DNA of 64,000 nucleotides from Vreelandella sp031769195. GTDB taxonomy: Bacteria; Pseudomonadota; Gammaproteobacteria; Pseudomonadales; Halomonadaceae. Shown one piece after another: positions 1-8,558 of the stretch. A program made the translations under genes and the position numbers. The stretch lies in contig NZ_JAVHNP010000001.1 in the NCBI RefSeq assembly GCF_031769195.1, positions 866,892 to 930,891 of the forward strand. The letters run 5' to 3'. How positions within the stretch are numbered: position 1 is the stretch's first letter; each line of letters begins with the position of its first letter. The notes beneath the pieces are model-generated. The model worked only from the letters and a program-made list of their open reading frames with translations, searched no databases and was not told the DNA's origin.

Positions 1-1086
1 ACCGTGACGATCCTGATGGCGCACCGCACCGCGAACCACATCGACCAAGCGCTCAGACGCTAAATGCATGGAGCACGATGCCGACAGCAACAGGCCATCG
101 CGACCTAGTAAACGCATTGCCTCACGGTTAAGACGCGAATAGGCGCGCTCACCGTTGGGTATATCCTTACGCTTTTTGATAAACGCAGGCGGGTCCAAAA
201 TCACCACGTCGAACTGTTCACCGTCGGCTTTCAGCGCTGCCAAGGCTTCAAACGCATCCCCTTCACCTACCGCGACCTGCTCTTGAACACCGTTCAGCTC
301 GGCATTGCGGGCCACCTGCTCCAGCGCAGTGGCGGAGGCGTCAACGCAGAGCACTTCGGATGCCCCACTAGCCGCCGCCTGAACACCCCAGCCACCCACA
401 TAACTAAAGACGTCCAACACGCGTTTACCGGCCACTTGGCTGTTAAGCCAGGCGCGGTTAACGCGGTGATCGTAGAACCAGCCGGTTTTCTGGCCGTTCA
501 GCACCGGCACCGCAAAGGTCACGCCGTTTTCGACCAGCAGCACTTCGTCCGGCAGCGTGCCCTTAACGACTTCCACATGCGCTTCCAAGCCTTCTTGGCG
601 GCGGCCACCGGTATCGTTACGGAACACTATCGCGCTAGGCTTCACGACTTTTTCTAACGCATCAACGATATCTTCTGCCAGCGCCTGCATACCCGCCGTG
701 TTGAGCTGCACCACCAGAACATCGCCAAAACGGTCAATCACCAACCCAGGAAGCAGGTCGCCTTCGCCGTGAATAAGGCGGTAAAACGGCTGATCAAACA
801 TACGCTGACGCAGCGCCAGCGCCTGGTTAAAACGGTGAACAAACAGTGAACGATCCAGGCGCATCTCAGGGTCGCGGGACATAATGCGGCCGCAGATCAG
901 CGAGTGCGGGTTGATGTAGGCAACGCCTAACGTTTTACCGTTGGACGCTTCTACCAACACAGATTCACCCGCTGCAAAGTTCTTCAGGGGCGTTTCTTTG
1001 ATATCTACTTCATTGGAGTAGATCCACAGATGACCAGCTTTTAAGCGGCGATCAGCGTTTTTATTCAAGCGTAGGCGTTGGGTCAC
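1..1086 (-). CDS. Class I SAM-dependent rRNA methyltransferase, RlmI-like (partial)
   Basis: The gene runs off the left edge; 362 codons are visible from a GTG start at 1086, which is preceded by GGAG at normal spacing. Translation gives an N-terminal PUA-like region (LKAGHLWIYSNEV), then a Rossmann methyltransferase domain with KTGWFYDHR, VLDVFSYVGGWG (SAM loop), VILDPPAF and a Cys motif SASCSMHL. This is the COG1092 architecture of RlmI, which makes m5C1962 in 23S rRNA. E. coli RlmI is 396 residues, so roughly 30 residues should lie outside the window. RlmI and RlmK-type paralogues share these motifs, so the exact target is inferred. mutM lies 81 bp upstream in the same direction. Confidence 0.85.
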   Translation of the reverse strand, partial: MTQRLRLNKNADRRLKAGHLWIYSNEVDIKETPLKNFAAGESVLVEASNGKTLGVAYINPHSLICGRIMSRDPEMRLDRSLFVHRFNQALALRQRMFDQPFYRLIHGEGDLLPGLVIDRFGDVLVVQLNTAGMQALAEDIVDALEKVVKPSAIVFRNDTGGRRQEGLEAHVEVVKGTLPDEVLLVENGVTFAVPVLNGQKTGWFYDHRVNRAWLNSQVAGKRVLDVFSYVGGWGVQAAASGASEVLCVDASATALEQVARNAELNGVQEQVAVGEGDAFEALAALKADGEQFDVVILDPPAFIKKRKDIPNGERAYSRLNREAMRLLGRDGLLLSASCSMHLASERLVDVVRGAVRHQDRHG

Positions 1087-1167
1087 AACAATCTCCAAAA
1101 TAGCCGTCTTACCGAGCACATGGACTCAGTAAGGAGAAGCAAAACAGTTCACCGCCCAAGGCGGTCA

Positions 1168-1989
1168 TTAACGCTGGCAGTGGGGGCAGAACACGCTCGC
1201 CCGCTGGCCAAGCGTTATGCGTCGCAGCTCGCTACCGCAGCGTAAACAGGGCTGGCCGTGGCGGCCATACACATTGAGCTGCTGGGAAAAGTAGCCAGGC
1301 TCCCCCTGGCCGCTGACGAAATCACGCAGCGTGGTACCGCCCTGGGTAATGGCCGCTGCCAGCACCTCTTTGACCGCTGCGGCCAGCGCCTCGTAGCGCG
1401 CCAGCGAAATACGCCCTGCAGCGCGACGGGGGTCGATACCGGCCATAAACAGCGCCTCAGCGGCATAGATATTGCCAGCCCCTACCACCACCTGGTTGTC
1501 CATCAAGAAGGGCTTCACTGCCACGCGTTTATTGCGCGACAGGTTGAACAGCCACTGGCCATTAAACGCCTCATCAAGCGGCTCAGGGCCTAGGTGGGCT
1601 AAGCGTTTATCCATGCTGCCATCGCCCTGCTGCCAATCGACAAAGCCAAATCGGCGTGGGTCGTGGTAGCGCAGCACGTAGCCACTGGCGGTTACCACAT
1701 CCACATGGTCATGTTTTTTCGGCAGGTCGCCAAGGCGTGCAATGCGCAGGCTGCCGGACATGCCTAAATGCCATAGCAGCGTCGCACTACCGTCCGCGAG
1801 GGGAAGTTGCAGGTACTTAGCGCGGCGGGCGAGCGGGCCTATCGATGCGCCGACTAGGCGCTCCGCCAAATCCTCGGGCACCGGTACGCGCAACCGCGGT
1901 TGGCGCACCAGCACTTCGGTGATCTCCTGACCCTCAATGTAAGGGGCGATACCACGCCGTGTGGTTTCCACTTCAGGCAATTCGGGCAT
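1168..1989 (-). CDS. mutM: Formamidopyrimidine-DNA glycosylase (Fpg/MutM)
   Basis: Bifunctional base-excision glycosylase/AP lyase that removes 8-oxoguanine and formamidopyrimidines. At 273 residues it has the family length. The mature N-terminus PELPEVE carries the catalytic Pro2 and Glu3; Lys58 lies in RRAKYL; the H2TH segment NQVVVGAGNIYAAEALF is intact; and the C-terminal zinc finger has Cys248, Cys251, Cys268 and Cys271 with the usual final Arg. Nothing essential is missing. It sits between the rRNA methyltransferase and rpmG in the same direction. A terminator at 2105-2131 separates it from the rpmBG unit, so it probably has its own promoter. Confidence 0.97.
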   Translation of the reverse strand: MPELPEVETTRRGIAPYIEGQEITEVLVRQPRLRVPVPEDLAERLVGASIGPLARRAKYLQLPLADGSATLLWHLGMSGSLRIARLGDLPKKHDHVDVVTASGYVLRYHDPRRFGFVDWQQGDGSMDKRLAHLGPEPLDEAFNGQWLFNLSRNKRVAVKPFLMDNQVVVGAGNIYAAEALFMAGIDPRRAAGRISLARYEALAAAVKEVLAAAITQGGTTLRDFVSGQGEPGYFSQQLNVYGRHGQPCLRCGSELRRITLGQRASVFCPHCQR

Positions 1990-2104
1990 GATGAAAGCCT
2001 ATGATGACGACACCGTGACAGGGCTGCCCACGAACCGAGCATGTCACTGCCAAACGGCCATCCTGTGCATGCAAACGTCGTAGAACACTAACGATCAGAT
2101 ATGC

Positions 2105-2131
2105 AAAAACCCGGCTTTGGGCCGGGTTTTT
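2105..2131 (-). terminator. Intrinsic terminator after rpmBG
   Basis: A perfect 6-bp GC stem (CCCGGC / GCCGGG, 2110-2115 and 2121-2126) with a 5-nt loop, flanked by A5 and T5. It lies 45 bp downstream of the rpmG stop. The flanking A and T runs are symmetrical, so it could also stop readthrough in the opposite direction. Confidence 0.85.
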
Positions 2132-2176
2132 CAACAGGCGCTCGCCTGCGGTGAAAGCCGATCATCGTAATCGCAA

Positions 2177-2332
2177 TTACTTGATCTTTGCTTCCTTGTA
2201 GATAACGTGCTTACGGACAACCGGGTCGTATTTCTTGAATTCGAACTTATCCGGAGTGTTCCGCTTGTTCTTATCAGTGGTGTAGAAGTGGCCTGTACCG
2301 GCACTAGACACCAGCTTGATCTTATCGCGCAT
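2177..2332 (-). CDS. rpmG: 50S ribosomal protein L33
   Basis: A 51-residue basic protein beginning MRDKIKLVSSAGTGHFYTT and ending EAKIK, which is L33 at its usual size. It has no cysteines, so it is the zinc-independent form. It follows rpmB by 36 bp in the conserved rpmB-rpmG order, and is followed by a strong terminator. AGAG at 2341-2344 reads as a weak ribosome binding site. Confidence 0.96.
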   Translation of the reverse strand: MRDKIKLVSSAGTGHFYTTDKNKRNTPDKFEFKKYDPVVRKHVIYKEAKIK

Positions 2333-2368
2333 GGTTTAACTCTCCCAAAATGCTTTTAAAAAGCTGGC

Positions 2369-2605
2369 TTAGATAGCGTCGCCGCGTTTGCGGATGTCAG
2401 CCAGAACCGTTTCGATACCTTTCTTGTCGATGATACGCATTCCTTTAGAGGAAACGCGCAGCTTGACGAAGCGGTTTTCAGATTCAACCCAGAAACGATG
2501 GGTATGAAGGTTCGGCAAGAAACGACGACGTGTCTTACGCTGGGAGTGAGAAACGTTATTACCAGTTACCGGACGCTTGCCGGTAACCTGACATACTTTG
2601 GACAT
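2369..2605 (-). CDS. rpmB: 50S ribosomal protein L28
   Basis: A 78-residue L28 beginning MSKVCQVTGKRPVTGNN, with RRRFLPNLHTHRFW and KGMRIIDKKG. The ATG at 2605 is chosen over an in-frame upstream codon because it matches the family N-terminus and is preceded by GGAGG at good spacing. Only one Cys is present, so there is no zinc ribbon. It is the first gene of the rpmB-rpmG unit, expressed from the promoter at 2733-2761. Confidence 0.97.
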   Translation of the reverse strand: MSKVCQVTGKRPVTGNNVSHSQRKTRRRFLPNLHTHRFWVESENRFVKLRVSSKGMRIIDKKGIETVLADIRKRGDAI

Positions 2606-2732
2606 GAGAGCCTCCAACCGCTTGGCGAGTTGTTCAAAACTGTCGGGCAAACCGGAGCAGGGAGGGAGTCGACGCAGTTAACCGCCTAGCTGTACCCAAA
2701 TCCGTTATTCAACCCAAGTTCAAAGGTGGCAC

Positions 2733-2761
2733 TTTATACCAGAGCACCTAGCTACCAGCAA
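2733..2761 (-). promoter_or_regulatory. Predicted sigma-70 promoter of rpmB-rpmG
   Basis: On the minus strand: -35 TTGCTG (2761-2756), 17-nt spacer, -10 TATAAA (2738-2733), about 128 bp upstream of the rpmB start. The match to consensus is good and it is the best promoter in the 264-bp gap between radC and rpmB. Nothing else in that gap could be assigned. Confidence 0.6.
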
Positions 2762-2869
2762 GCGAAACCGCCCAAAAAGGCCAAAAAAGCGCGTTTTTGG
2801 ACAATTTACTTAGAAAAAGGGCAAAGACCGAAGGGTCGAGCACACGTCTTCTGCTGCTGAAAATTACCG

Positions 2870-3544
2870 CTATAGCCAGCCACGCTCGGCAAATGACACC
2901 ACGTCACCGTCCCCCACCACAAAATGATCAAGTACCCGCACATCAAAGAGTGCGAGGGCATCTTTCAAACGTTCGGTGATACGTCGATCAGCATCGCTGG
3001 GCTCAGCCACACCCGATGGGTGATTGTGGGCCAGGATGACGGCGCCAGCGTGTAACTCAAGCGCACGCTTGGCAACTTCGCGGGGGTAAACGGATGCGCT
3101 GTCTAGGGTACCGCGAAATAGGGATTCATAGCGAATAATTCGGTGCTGCGTATCCAAAAAAAGTACGGCGAACTCTTCATGCCCCAAGTGACGCAGCTGT
3201 GAGCTTAAATAGTGGCGCACCAGCGCAGGCGACGTTAGCGCATTGCCACGAGCCAGCTGACTGGCTAAGTGCCGCCTTGAAAGCTCAAGCGTCGCCTGTA
3301 GTTGAGCAAATTTAGCGCTCCCCAGCCCCCGAGCAGCGCAGAACTGGGTTTGGTCGGCCTCCAGCAACTGCCTTAACCCTCCAAAGCTGGTCAGCAGGTC
3401 CCGGGCTAAATCCACCGCAGAGCGCCCCTGCACGCCTACGCGAAGAAAAATAGCCAGCAGCTCCGCATCAGAAAGGGCCTGAGCGCCCATGTTCAGCAGC
3501 TTTTCCCGTGGTCGCTCGCCCTCAGGCCAGTGATTAATTCCCAT
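2870..3544 (-). CDS. radC: RadC family JAB/MPN-domain protein
   Basis: A 224-residue RadC (DUF2466) protein. The N-terminal half has a helix-hairpin-helix-like region (ARGLGSAKFAQLQATLEL). The C-terminal half is a JAB/MPN metalloprotease-like fold with the signature HNHPSG at 173-178 and a following Asp for metal binding. RadC was historically linked to DNA repair, but its biochemical role is unproven. It is divergent from coaBC across about 150 bp, the same arrangement as radC/coaBC in E. coli. Confidence 0.94.
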   Translation of the reverse strand: MGINHWPEGERPREKLLNMGAQALSDAELLAIFLRVGVQGRSAVDLARDLLTSFGGLRQLLEADQTQFCAARGLGSAKFAQLQATLELSRRHLASQLARGNALTSPALVRHYLSSQLRHLGHEEFAVLFLDTQHRIIRYESLFRGTLDSASVYPREVAKRALELHAGAVILAHNHPSGVAEPSDADRRITERLKDALALFDVRVLDHFVVGDGDVVSFAERGWL

Positions 3545-3694
3545 CGACGCCTCCCTGCCCCTTTGCTGAATGAGTGATGCTCACTGCACCCCTCACTATA
3601 CCTAGCTTTATTAGCCTTGGTGGGAGCATGCCAAAATAATCAGCCAAATGGTATGGTAAGCCCCTTTCATGTTGGTCACATTGGACTCTTCACC

Positions 3695-4963
3695 ATGGCT
3701 TCACTACCGCAATCTGGTTTCTCGTCACTGGCGGGCAAACGCCTGCTGCTAGGCGTCAGCGCGGGAATCGCAGCGTATAAAAGCGCGCTGATTGTGCGCC
3801 TGCTGAAACAGGCAGGCTGCGAAGTACGCGTAGTGATGACCGATGGCGCCCAGGCGTTTATCACGCCGCTAACGCTGCAGGCACTCTCCGGTGAGCCGGT
3901 ACGTACCTCGCTGCTAGACCCAGAAGCGGAAGCAGGCATGGGGCATATCGAACTGGCCCGCTGGGCAGATGCCATTGTGATTGCGCCTGCCACCGCTGAT
4001 TTGATCGCGCGCCTAGTGCATGGCATGGCGGACGACCTGCTGACCACGCTGTGCTTAGCCTCTGAGGCGCCCCGACTGATCGCCCCCGCCATGAATCAAG
4101 CCATGTGGCGACACACGGCCACCCAGCGCAATGTGGCACAGCTCGCCGCCGACGGCTGGCAGTTAATCGGCCCCGCCGCGGGCGACCAAGCCTGCGGCGA
4201 CGTGGGCCCAGGGCGAATGAGCGAGCCCGAGGAAATTATCGAGGCAATTCGCCGTCACTTTGCCCCGCCGCCCATTGCTCCCCAAGATGCCCCGCATGTG
4301 GTGATTACCGCTGGCCCCACGAGGGAAGCGCTCGACCCGGTGCGCTATTTATCGAATCACAGCTCTGGGAAAATGGGCTACGCCCTGGCCACTGAAGCCG
4401 CCCGCCAAGGCGCGCGTGTCACGCTCATCAGCGGACCGGTGAGCCTGCCTACACCAGCAGGCGTTGAGCGTATTGAAGTGGAAACCGCCTTACAAATGCA
4501 TGCCGCTGCGCTGCGCTTAGCACCCGAGGCGACCGTATTTATCGGCTGCGCGGCGGTCGCCGACTACCGTGCGGAAAACGCTGCAGAGCACAAACTCAAG
4601 AAATCCGACGACCGCGATACGCTTACGCTGACGCTGGTCAAAAACCCCGACATTATTGCCGACGTGGCCGCCCTGCCAATCGAGCAGCGGCCTTTCGTGG
4701 TCGGCTTTGCGGCGGAAACCCAGGACGTGGAGCGCTACGCCCAAGATAAACTGGCCCGTAAGGGGCTGGATATGATCGTCGCCAACGATGTCTCCCAGCA
4801 GGGCTTGGGCTTTGGCAGCGACGATAATGCGGCGCTATTACTGTGGCGCACGCCCTTAGGCAACGAGCAGCTAAGCGCGCCGCCGCAACCAAAAACGCAG
4901 CTTGCCGCATTGATTTTTCAGCAGACGCTGGCACAACTCTCTTTGATTTCTTCTGGAGCTTAA
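3695..4963 (+). CDS. coaBC: Bifunctional phosphopantothenoylcysteine decarboxylase / phosphopantothenate-cysteine ligase
   Basis: Catalyses two consecutive steps of coenzyme A synthesis. The N-terminal flavoprotein domain (CoaC, about 1-190) has GVSAGIAAYKS, the catalytic His84 in GHIELARWAD, the PAMN motif and Cys167 in DQACGDVGPGRM. The CoaB ligase domain (about 200-410) has ITAGPTREALDPVRYLSN and the KLKKSDD lysine motif. The start at 3695 gives 422 residues, near the 406 of E. coli. The frame stays open back to TTG 3617, so a longer product cannot be excluded. dut follows after two bases. Confidence 0.95.
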   Translation: MASLPQSGFSSLAGKRLLLGVSAGIAAYKSALIVRLLKQAGCEVRVVMTDGAQAFITPLTLQALSGEPVRTSLLDPEAEAGMGHIELARWADAIVIAPATADLIARLVHGMADDLLTTLCLASEAPRLIAPAMNQAMWRHTATQRNVAQLAADGWQLIGPAAGDQACGDVGPGRMSEPEEIIEAIRRHFAPPPIAPQDAPHVVITAGPTREALDPVRYLSNHSSGKMGYALATEAARQGARVTLISGPVSLPTPAGVERIEVETALQMHAAALRLAPEATVFIGCAAVADYRAENAAEHKLKKSDDRDTLTLTLVKNPDIIADVAALPIEQRPFVVGFAAETQDVERYAQDKLARKGLDMIVANDVSQQGLGFGSDDNAALLLWRTPLGNEQLSAPPQPKTQLAALIFQQTLAQLSLISSGA

Positions 4964-4965
4964 CC

Positions 4966-5427
4966 ATGAGCAGCCCCCGCCCCCAACTGCAGTGCAAGGT
5001 CTTGGATGAGCGCCTGCACGACTATCTGCCCTCTTACGCCACGGCAGGCTCTGCAGGCATGGACTTAAGGGCGCTATTGGATGAGCCGTTAACGCTTGCC
5101 CCCGGCGACTGCCAACTGGTGCGCACCGGCCTTGCCATCTACATTGAAGACCCAGGTTTAGCGGGAATGATTCTGCCCCGTTCAGGGTTAGGCCATAAGC
5201 ATGGCATCGTGCTGGGCAATTTGGTGGGCCTCATCGACGCTGACTACCAAGGCGAGCTGATGATCTCAGTATGGAACCGCGGTCAAGCCAGCTTCACGAT
5301 AGCGCCTTTTGAGCGGCTCGCTCAGTACGTGCTGGTGCCCGTGGTGCAGGCCGAACTCACGCTGGTTGATAGTTTCACCGACTCTACCCGTGGCAGCGGC
5401 GGCTTCGGCAGTACCGGCCGCCAATAA
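4966..5427 (+). CDS. dut: Deoxyuridine 5'-triphosphate nucleotidohydrolase (dUTPase)
   Basis: Trimeric dUTPase that hydrolyses dUTP to dUMP and PPi, keeping uracil out of DNA and feeding dTMP synthesis. The 153 residues contain the family motifs: AGSAGMDL (27-34), PRSGLG (71-76), GLIDADYQGE (88-97, catalytic Asp), RLAQYV and the glycine-rich C-terminal RGSGGFGSTG (142-151). The ATG at 4966 has GGAG eight bases upstream, inside the coaBC tail; a longer in-frame extension into coaBC is not family-like. coaBC-dut pairing is conserved in gammaproteobacteria. Confidence 0.97.
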   Translation: MSSPRPQLQCKVLDERLHDYLPSYATAGSAGMDLRALLDEPLTLAPGDCQLVRTGLAIYIEDPGLAGMILPRSGLGHKHGIVLGNLVGLIDADYQGELMISVWNRGQASFTIAPFERLAQYVLVPVVQAELTLVDSFTDSTRGSGGFGSTGRQ

Positions 5428-5476
5428 GCGTGTCACTAACCCCGTCCAACGCCCCCATATTGCTTAAGGACCGATA

Positions 5477-6865
5477 ATGACCGTACCCGCTTCGATATTT
5501 CGTGCTTATGATATTCGCGGCATTGTGGATGACACCTTAAGCGAGGCCACCACCGAACTGATTGGGCGCGCCGTGGGGTCAGAAGCCGCCGCCCGCGGAG
5601 AGCACACCGTCATCGTCGCACGGGATGGCCGTACGTCGGGCCCACGCCTGCAAGCCGCTCTGATTCGCGGTTTGCAGGCCGCTGGGCAAGAGGTGATCGA
5701 TATTGGCATGGTACCCACCCCGGTACTGTATTTCGCCACCCACACCCAGCCTGAAAGCCGCTCTGGGGTCATGCTTACCGGCAGCCACAACCCACCGGAC
5801 TACAACGGTTTTAAAATCGTTCTGAACGGGGAAACACTCTCAGGCGATGCCATTACCCGGCTTTATGAGCGCATCCAGACGAGCGACTTCACCCACGGTG
5901 AAGGCCATGTGCACACCCGCGACCTGCGCGAGACTTACCTCGCCCGCATTCTTAGCGACATCAAGCTGACGCGCCCCTTAAGCGCGGTGGTGGACTGCGG
6001 CAACGGCGTTGCGGGCGAGCTAGGCCCTCAGCTGATTGAACGCTTAGGGGTATCGACCACGCCGCTGTTTGCTGAGATTGATGGCCGCTTCCCCAATCAT
6101 CATCCGGACCCGGGCAAACCTGAAAACCTGCAGGATTTAATTCAGCACGTGCAGCAAAGCGGCGCGGATATCGGCCTCGCTTTTGACGGTGACGGTGACC
6201 GTTTAGGCGTGGTGACGCCCCGCGGCCGCATGATCTACCCCGACCACCTGCTAATGCTGTTTGCCACCGACATGCTGTCGCGCAACCCCGGCACCAAGGT
6301 CATCTTTGACATCAAGTGCACCGGCCATCTCGCGCGCGTGATTAGCGAAGCAGGCGGCGAGCCAGAGATGTGGCGAACGGGCCACTCGCTGATCAAAGCC
6401 CGCATGAAAGAGACCGGCGCGCTGCTGGGCGGTGAGATGAGCGGCCATATCTTTTTCAAAGAGCGCTGGTACGGCTTTGATGACGGCCTTTACTCAGCGG
6501 CACGGCTGCTGGAGATTCTTTCCCAGTACCCAGGCGACGCCGATGCGTTCTTTGACCAGTTTCCCCAGGACGTCAGTACGCCTGAAATTAATATCAGCGT
6601 CACTGACGAAGAAAAATTCGCCATTGTCGAGACGCTTGCCAGAGAAGGCGACTTCGGCGAAGGTATCAAAACTACGCTGGATGGCATTCGCGTTGACTAC
6701 GCCGACGGCTGGGGGCTGTGCCGCGCCTCCAACACTACGCCTGCACTAGTCCTTCGCTTCGAGGGCAACGATCTCGCTGCCCTGGAGCGCATTCGTGAGC
6801 GCTTTGAACAAGCGTTGCACGCGGTAGCGCCTGCGCTCACCATCCCAGCCACTACAACAGCATGA
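5477..6865 (+). CDS. algC: Phosphomannomutase/phosphoglucomutase (AlgC-like)
   Basis: A 462-residue alpha-D-phosphohexomutase, almost exactly the length of Pseudomonas AlgC. Domain 1 begins FRAYDIRG and contains the phosphoserine Ser103 in TGSHNPPDYN. The metal-binding loop is DGDGD at 237-241. GGEMSGH forms the sugar-binding loop, and the C-terminal phosphate-binding loop RASNTTP is intact. It interconverts mannose-6-P/mannose-1-P and glucose-6-P/glucose-1-P for LPS, exopolysaccharide and possibly trehalose or sucrose-type solutes. It follows dut by 49 bp; the dut-algC-argB order is typical of pseudomonads. Confidence 0.95.
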   Translation: MTVPASIFRAYDIRGIVDDTLSEATTELIGRAVGSEAAARGEHTVIVARDGRTSGPRLQAALIRGLQAAGQEVIDIGMVPTPVLYFATHTQPESRSGVMLTGSHNPPDYNGFKIVLNGETLSGDAITRLYERIQTSDFTHGEGHVHTRDLRETYLARILSDIKLTRPLSAVVDCGNGVAGELGPQLIERLGVSTTPLFAEIDGRFPNHHPDPGKPENLQDLIQHVQQSGADIGLAFDGDGDRLGVVTPRGRMIYPDHLLMLFATDMLSRNPGTKVIFDIKCTGHLARVISEAGGEPEMWRTGHSLIKARMKETGALLGGEMSGHIFFKERWYGFDDGLYSAARLLEILSQYPGDADAFFDQFPQDVSTPEINISVTDEEKFAIVETLAREGDFGEGIKTTLDGIRVDYADGWGLCRASNTTPALVLRFEGNDLAALERIRERFEQALHAVAPALTIPATTTA

Positions 6866-6961
6866 TCGCGCCCTTAGAACGCGCGACGTGTTAAAAATGC
6901 TGTGATTGCCTCCCGCACACAGTGACGCAACAGACATTAAAAAGAGCAAAGGGACAACGTC

Positions 6962-7861
6962 ATGAGTTCAGCTAGCCGCGACCCCCAGGTCGTTGTGGAG
7001 GTGCTGTCAGAAGCCCTTCCCTATATCCAGCAGTTTTCAGGCAAAACCGTCGTGGTGAAATACGGCGGCAATGCCATGACCGAAGACACGCTGATTGACT
7101 CATTTGCCCGCGATATAGTGCTCATGAAAGAAGTCGGGATTAACCCGATTGTCGTTCACGGCGGCGGCCCGCAAATTGGCAGCCTGCTGGCGAAGCTCAA
7201 CATCGAATCCCGCTTTGTGAACGGCATGCGGGTCACCGACTCACAAACCATGGACGTGGTGGAGATGGTGCTGGGCGGCTTGGTGAATAAAAGCATCGTG
7301 AACCTGATTAACCAGAGCGGCGGCAAGGCGATTGGTTTAACCGGCAAAGACGGCGCACAAATCCGCGCCCGCCAGCTGAAGGTCGAGCACCAAAGTCCTG
7401 AAATGACCGCCCCTGAGATTATTGATATTGGTCACGTGGGCGAAGTGGAGTCTATCTCCACCGACCTAATTGAAATGCTCGCCGCCCGAGACTTCATTCC
7501 GGTAATTGCCCCCATCGGCGTGGACGACAAAGGCAATAGTTACAATATCAACGCCGACTTAGTCGCCGGCAAGCTTGCCGAAGCGCTGAACGCCGAAAAG
7601 CTGATGCTGCTGACCAACGTGGCGGGCTTGATGAACAGCGAAGGCAAGGTACTCACCGGCCTGACCACCGCCCAGGTAGATGGCTTGATTGCCGATGGCA
7701 CCATTTATGGCGGCATGCTGCCGAAAATCCGCTGTGCGCTGGATGCTGTCAAAGGCGGTGTTAACAGCGCCCATATTATCGACGGCCGGGTGCCACACGC
7801 CGTACTGCTGGAAATCTTTACCAATGCTGGGGTAGGCACCCTAATCACTGACGCAGAATAA
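6962..7861 (+). CDS. argB: Acetylglutamate kinase
   Basis: Second enzyme of arginine synthesis: phosphorylates N-acetyl-L-glutamate with ATP. The 299 residues show the amino-acid kinase fold with KYGGNAM (33-39), HGGGPQIG (66-73), NINADLVAGKLAEAL and the nucleotide loop GGMLPKI. The extended N-terminal helix (about 1-25, VVEVLSEALPYIQQF) is the segment that, in arginine-sensitive hexameric NAGKs, forms the interlaced hexamer, so feedback inhibition by arginine is likely. The start has an upstream GGGA. slmA follows after 21 bp. Confidence 0.97.
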   Translation: MSSASRDPQVVVEVLSEALPYIQQFSGKTVVVKYGGNAMTEDTLIDSFARDIVLMKEVGINPIVVHGGGPQIGSLLAKLNIESRFVNGMRVTDSQTMDVVEMVLGGLVNKSIVNLINQSGGKAIGLTGKDGAQIRARQLKVEHQSPEMTAPEIIDIGHVGEVESISTDLIEMLAARDFIPVIAPIGVDDKGNSYNINADLVAGKLAEALNAEKLMLLTNVAGLMNSEGKVLTGLTTAQVDGLIADGTIYGGMLPKIRCALDAVKGGVNSAHIIDGRVPHAVLLEIFTNAGVGTLITDAE

Positions 7862-7882
7862 CCGCGACGGAGGGCAAGAGTC

Positions 7883-8491
7883 ATGAGTGACGATCGCAAA
7901 CCTCGCCGCCGCGAGCAAATACTGCAGGCACTGGCCGTTATGCTGGAAGAAGATAGCGGCAAGCGCATCACCACCGCCGCGCTGGCGCGACAGGTCGGCG
8001 TCTCTGAAGCGGCGCTGTACCGCCACTTTCCGAGCAAAGCGCGCATGTTCGAAGGGCTCATCGACTTTATCGAAGAGAGCATCTTTGCACGCATTACTCG
8101 CATTTTGGACGACATTCCCGACGCTGCGACCCGCTGTGGCACGATTTTGTCGCTGCTACTGGGGTTTGCCGAAAAGAACCCAGGGCTTGCCCGCGTGCTG
8201 GGCGGCGATGTACTGACCGGTGAAACCGCGCGTCTTCGCCAGCGGGTGCACCAGCTATTTGAGCGTCTGGAAACACAGTTGAAACAGGTTCTACGGGAAG
8301 CTGAGCTGCGTGAAGGCCGACGCACCAGTATTCCCTCTTCCGCCGCTGCCAACCTGCTGATTGCTCAAGCGGAAGGTCGCATCTCGCAGTACGTGCGCAG
8401 CGACTTCAAGCGCCTGCCTACCGAGCATTGGGAAGACCAGTGGGCACTGCTTTCCAGCCAACTGCTGAGAGAAACCACTCAACCGGCTTAA
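7883..8491 (+). CDS. slmA: Nucleoid occlusion factor SlmA
   Basis: A TetR-fold DNA-binding protein of 202 residues that, when bound to SBS sites, blocks FtsZ polymerisation over the nucleoid. The N-terminal HTH (ITTAALARQVGVSEAALYRHFPSK region, 28-51) and the body FIEESIFARI, LLLGFAEKNPGLARVLGGD and LFERLETQLKQVLREAE align closely with E. coli SlmA (198 residues). In E. coli the gene lies next to dut; here argB and algC are interposed. It ends at a strong terminator shared with the convergent rpoH. Confidence 0.93.
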   Translation: MSDDRKPRRREQILQALAVMLEEDSGKRITTAALARQVGVSEAALYRHFPSKARMFEGLIDFIEESIFARITRILDDIPDAATRCGTILSLLLGFAEKNPGLARVLGGDVLTGETARLRQRVHQLFERLETQLKQVLREAELREGRRTSIPSSAAANLLIAQAEGRISQYVRSDFKRLPTEHWEDQWALLSSQLLRETTQPA

Positions 8492-8503
8492 AGTCTGCCC
8501 CAT

Positions 8504-8544
8504 AAAAAACGCCCTGAAGGCCGAACCTTCAGGGCGTTTTGTTT
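8504..8544. terminator. Bidirectional terminator between slmA and rpoH
   Basis: A 13-bp perfect stem (8508-8520 with 8526-8538) and a 5-nt loop, with an A run on the left and TTTTGTTT on the right. It lies between the convergent ends of slmA and rpoH and can serve both. Confidence 0.9.
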
Positions 8545-8558
8545 AGCGCCTTACCGGA

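Noticed and set aside
283..657. Plus-strand frame inside the left-edge gene
   Set aside because: It is antisense to a conserved methyltransferase with intact motifs and has no plausible ribosome binding site or family resemblance.
2775..2800. A/T-flanked GCGC sequence after radC as a terminator
   Set aside because: No GC stem of useful length can be formed; only the A and T runs resemble a terminator.
4843..4965. Upstream extension of dut into coaBC
   Set aside because: It encodes an out-of-frame reading of the coaBC tail; the conserved dUTPase starts at 4966 with a proper GGAG.
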